Assembly (NCBI GenBank): GCA_964057225.1
Contig: OZ059896.1
Coordinates: 6,324,001 to 6,388,000 of the forward strand
Direction: 5' to 3'
From: Auanema rhodensis
Taxonomy: Eukaryota; Nematoda; Chromadorea; Rhabditida; Rhabditidae
Length of the DNA: 64,000 bases
Position numbers and translations under genes: made by a program. Positions 62,501 to 64,000 of this stretch are shown in pieces. How positions within the stretch are numbered: the stretch's first letter is position 1; each line of letters starts with the position of its first letter. The notes beneath the pieces were generated by a model, which did not search any database, was not told the origin of the DNA, and was given only the letters and a program-made list of their open reading frames with translations.

Positions 62501-64000
62501 ATCTTGGAGTAAATAGCAGATTCACCGGGCACAACGTGCCTACAGCCTGAACTTTTTTGTGAACAAATCTTGTGAATTGGGTCGATATAAACCTTTTTTT
62601 CAGAGAAAGGAGAATTCCTAGTCAAATCTTACTTGGAAATTCCGATTCTACACATCTGAATACCCAACCTCGAGGTGTTTTTGTTTTATTTTAGTTGATG
62701 ATCTTGGAGTAAATAGCAGATTCACCGGGCACAACGTGCCTACAGCCTGAACTTTTTTGTGAACAAATCTTGTGAATTGGGTCGATATAAACCTTTTTTT
62801 TCGGAAAAAGGAGAATTCCTAGCCAAATCTGACTTGGAAATTCCAATTCTACACATCTGAATACCCAACCTCGGGGTGTTTTTGTTTTATTTTAGTTGAT
62901 GATCTTGGAGTAAATAGCAGATTCACCGGGCACAACGTGCCTACAGCCTGAACTTTTTTGTGAACAAATCTTGTGAATTGGGTCGATATAAACCTTTTTT
63001 TTCGGAAAAAGGAGAATTCCTAGCCAAATCTGACTTGGAAATTCCAATTCTACACATCTGAATACCCAACCTCGGGGTGTTTTTGTTTTATTTTAGTTGA
63101 TGATCTTGGAGTAAATAGCAGATTCACCGGGCACAACGTGCCTACAGCCTGAACTTTTTTGTGAACAAATCTTGTGGATGGGGCCGATATAAACCTTTTT
63201 TTCGGAAAAAGGAGAATTCCTAGCCAAATCTGACTCGGAAATTCCGATTCTACACATCTGAATACCCAACCTCGGGGTGTTTTTGTTTTATTTTAGTTGA
63301 TGATCTTGGAGTAAATAGCAGATTCACCGGGCACAACGTGCCTACAGCCTGAACTTTTTTGTGAACAAATCTTGTGGATGGGGCCGATATAAACCTTTTT
63401 TTCGGAAAAAGGAGAATTCCTAGCCAAATCTGACTCGGAAATTCCGATTCTACACATCTGAATACCCAACCTCGGGGTGTTTTTGTTTTATTTTAGTTGA
63501 TGATCTTGGAGTAAATAGCAGATTCACCGGGCACAACGTGCCTACAGCCTGAACTTTTTTGTGAACAAATCTTGTGGATGGGGCCGATATAAACCTTTTT
63601 TTCGGAAAAAGGAGAATTCCTAGCCAAATCTGACTTGGAAATTCCAATTCTACACATCTGAATACCCAACCTCGAGGTGTTTTTGTTTTATTTTAGTTGA
63701 TGATCTTGGAGTAAATAGCAGATTCACCGGGCACAACGTGCCTACAGCCTGAACTTTTTTGTGAACAAATCTTGTGAATTGGGTCGATATAAACCTTTTT
63801 TTCGGAAACAGGAGAATTCCTAGTCAAATCTGACTTGGAAATTCCGATTCTACACATCTGAATACCCAACCTCGAGGTGTTTTTGTTTTATTTTAGTTGA
63901 TGATCTTGGAGTAAATAGCAGATTCACCGGGCACAACGTGCCTACAGCCTGAACTTTTTTATGAACAAATCTTGTGGATGGGGCCGATATAAACCTTTTT
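38530..64000. repeat. 200-bp satellite array, about 127 monomers, runs off the window
   Basis: Head-to-tail monomers with a 200-bp period (the motif TGATGATCTTGG recurs every 200 bp: 38691, 38891, 39091, 39291), occasionally 201. The first monomer or two (38,530-38,640) are diverged. Constant blocks are GTTTTTGTTTTATTTTAG, CGGGCACAACGTGCCTACAG, CGATATAAACC and GGAGAATTCCTAG (an EcoRI site per monomer). Variable sites define subfamilies: ATCGGACATTCACC or ATAGCAGATTCACC or ATATCAGATTCACC; TTGTGGATGGGGCCG or TTCTGAATTGGGTCG. No TTAGGC telomere repeats are present. Confidence 0.97.
39762..44963. repeat. 2,601-bp (13-monomer) tandem duplication in the satellite
   Basis: Rare variants recur at exactly 2,601 bp: an extra A (GACTCGAAAAATTCC) at 39,822 and 42,422, and an identical 139-codon antisense frame at 40842-41261 and 43443-43862. 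This shows recent amplification of a 13-monomer block; exact borders of the duplicated block were not fixed. Confidence 0.8.

Noticed and set aside
38641-63647. Antisense open frames of 60-139 codons in the 200-bp satellite
   Set aside because: They recur with the monomer, pass through three frames because 200 is not a multiple of 3, and end at subfamily-specific stops. They are by-products of the repeat.
38530-64000. CENP-B box in the satellite monomer
   Set aside because: The nearest stretch (TTCGGAAAAAGGAG) lacks the required CGGG half; no match to the consensus found.

Overview
The window looks like nuclear DNA of a chromadorean (probably rhabditid-type) nematode. The evidence is short 40-60 nt introns with TTTTCAG/TTTAG acceptors, splice acceptors a few bases upstream of start codons (consistent with spliced-leader trans-splicing), a nematode-type nuclear hormone receptor, a cuticle collagen with an N-terminal furin-type site, and a LIM/PDZ gene of the alp-1 type. 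Non-coding DNA is very AT-rich. I cannot name the genus.

Region 1 (1-25.5 kb) is ordinary gene-bearing DNA. On the + strand lies a 19-exon ALP/Enigma gene (alp-1 type; PDZ, ZM motif, four LIM domains; 1363 codons reconstructed). Two small genes on the opposite strand sit inside its introns. One encodes a 226-aa secreted acidic helical protein. The other encodes a 72-aa neuropeptide-precursor-like protein. Downstream, all on the - strand, are an unidentified 252-aa multi-pass membrane protein, a NUP43-type WD-repeat nucleoporin (358 aa), a 512-aa nuclear hormone receptor and a 297-aa cuticle collagen. All exon chains keep frame at every junction; they were spliced by eye.

Region 2 (about 27.06-38.48 kb) is one very large inverted repeat (foldback) with axis near 30,882. 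Its order from the centre outwards is: a 378-bp unique spacer; a 0.63-kb core that matches its mirror base for base as far as I compared; an array of 139/144-bp units, each shaped like a 93- or 98-nt exon plus a 46-nt intron with consensus splice sites; then a roughly 19-bp C/T-rich (G/A on the other arm) minisatellite. Each core carries a TATA-like box pointing outwards, so the arms look like divergent promoters reading into amplified exon-intron units. This is the most unusual object in the window.

Region 3 (about 38.53-64.0 kb, running off the end) is a satellite of 200-bp monomers, about 127 copies, with higher-order structure that includes a 2,601-bp (13-monomer) duplication. Each monomer holds a dyad, TCGGAA-A-TTCCGA, that in a later subfamily has changed on both arms together. 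The gene-to-foldback-to-satellite layout suggests a subtelomeric or other heterochromatic chromosome region. I see no TTAGGC array.
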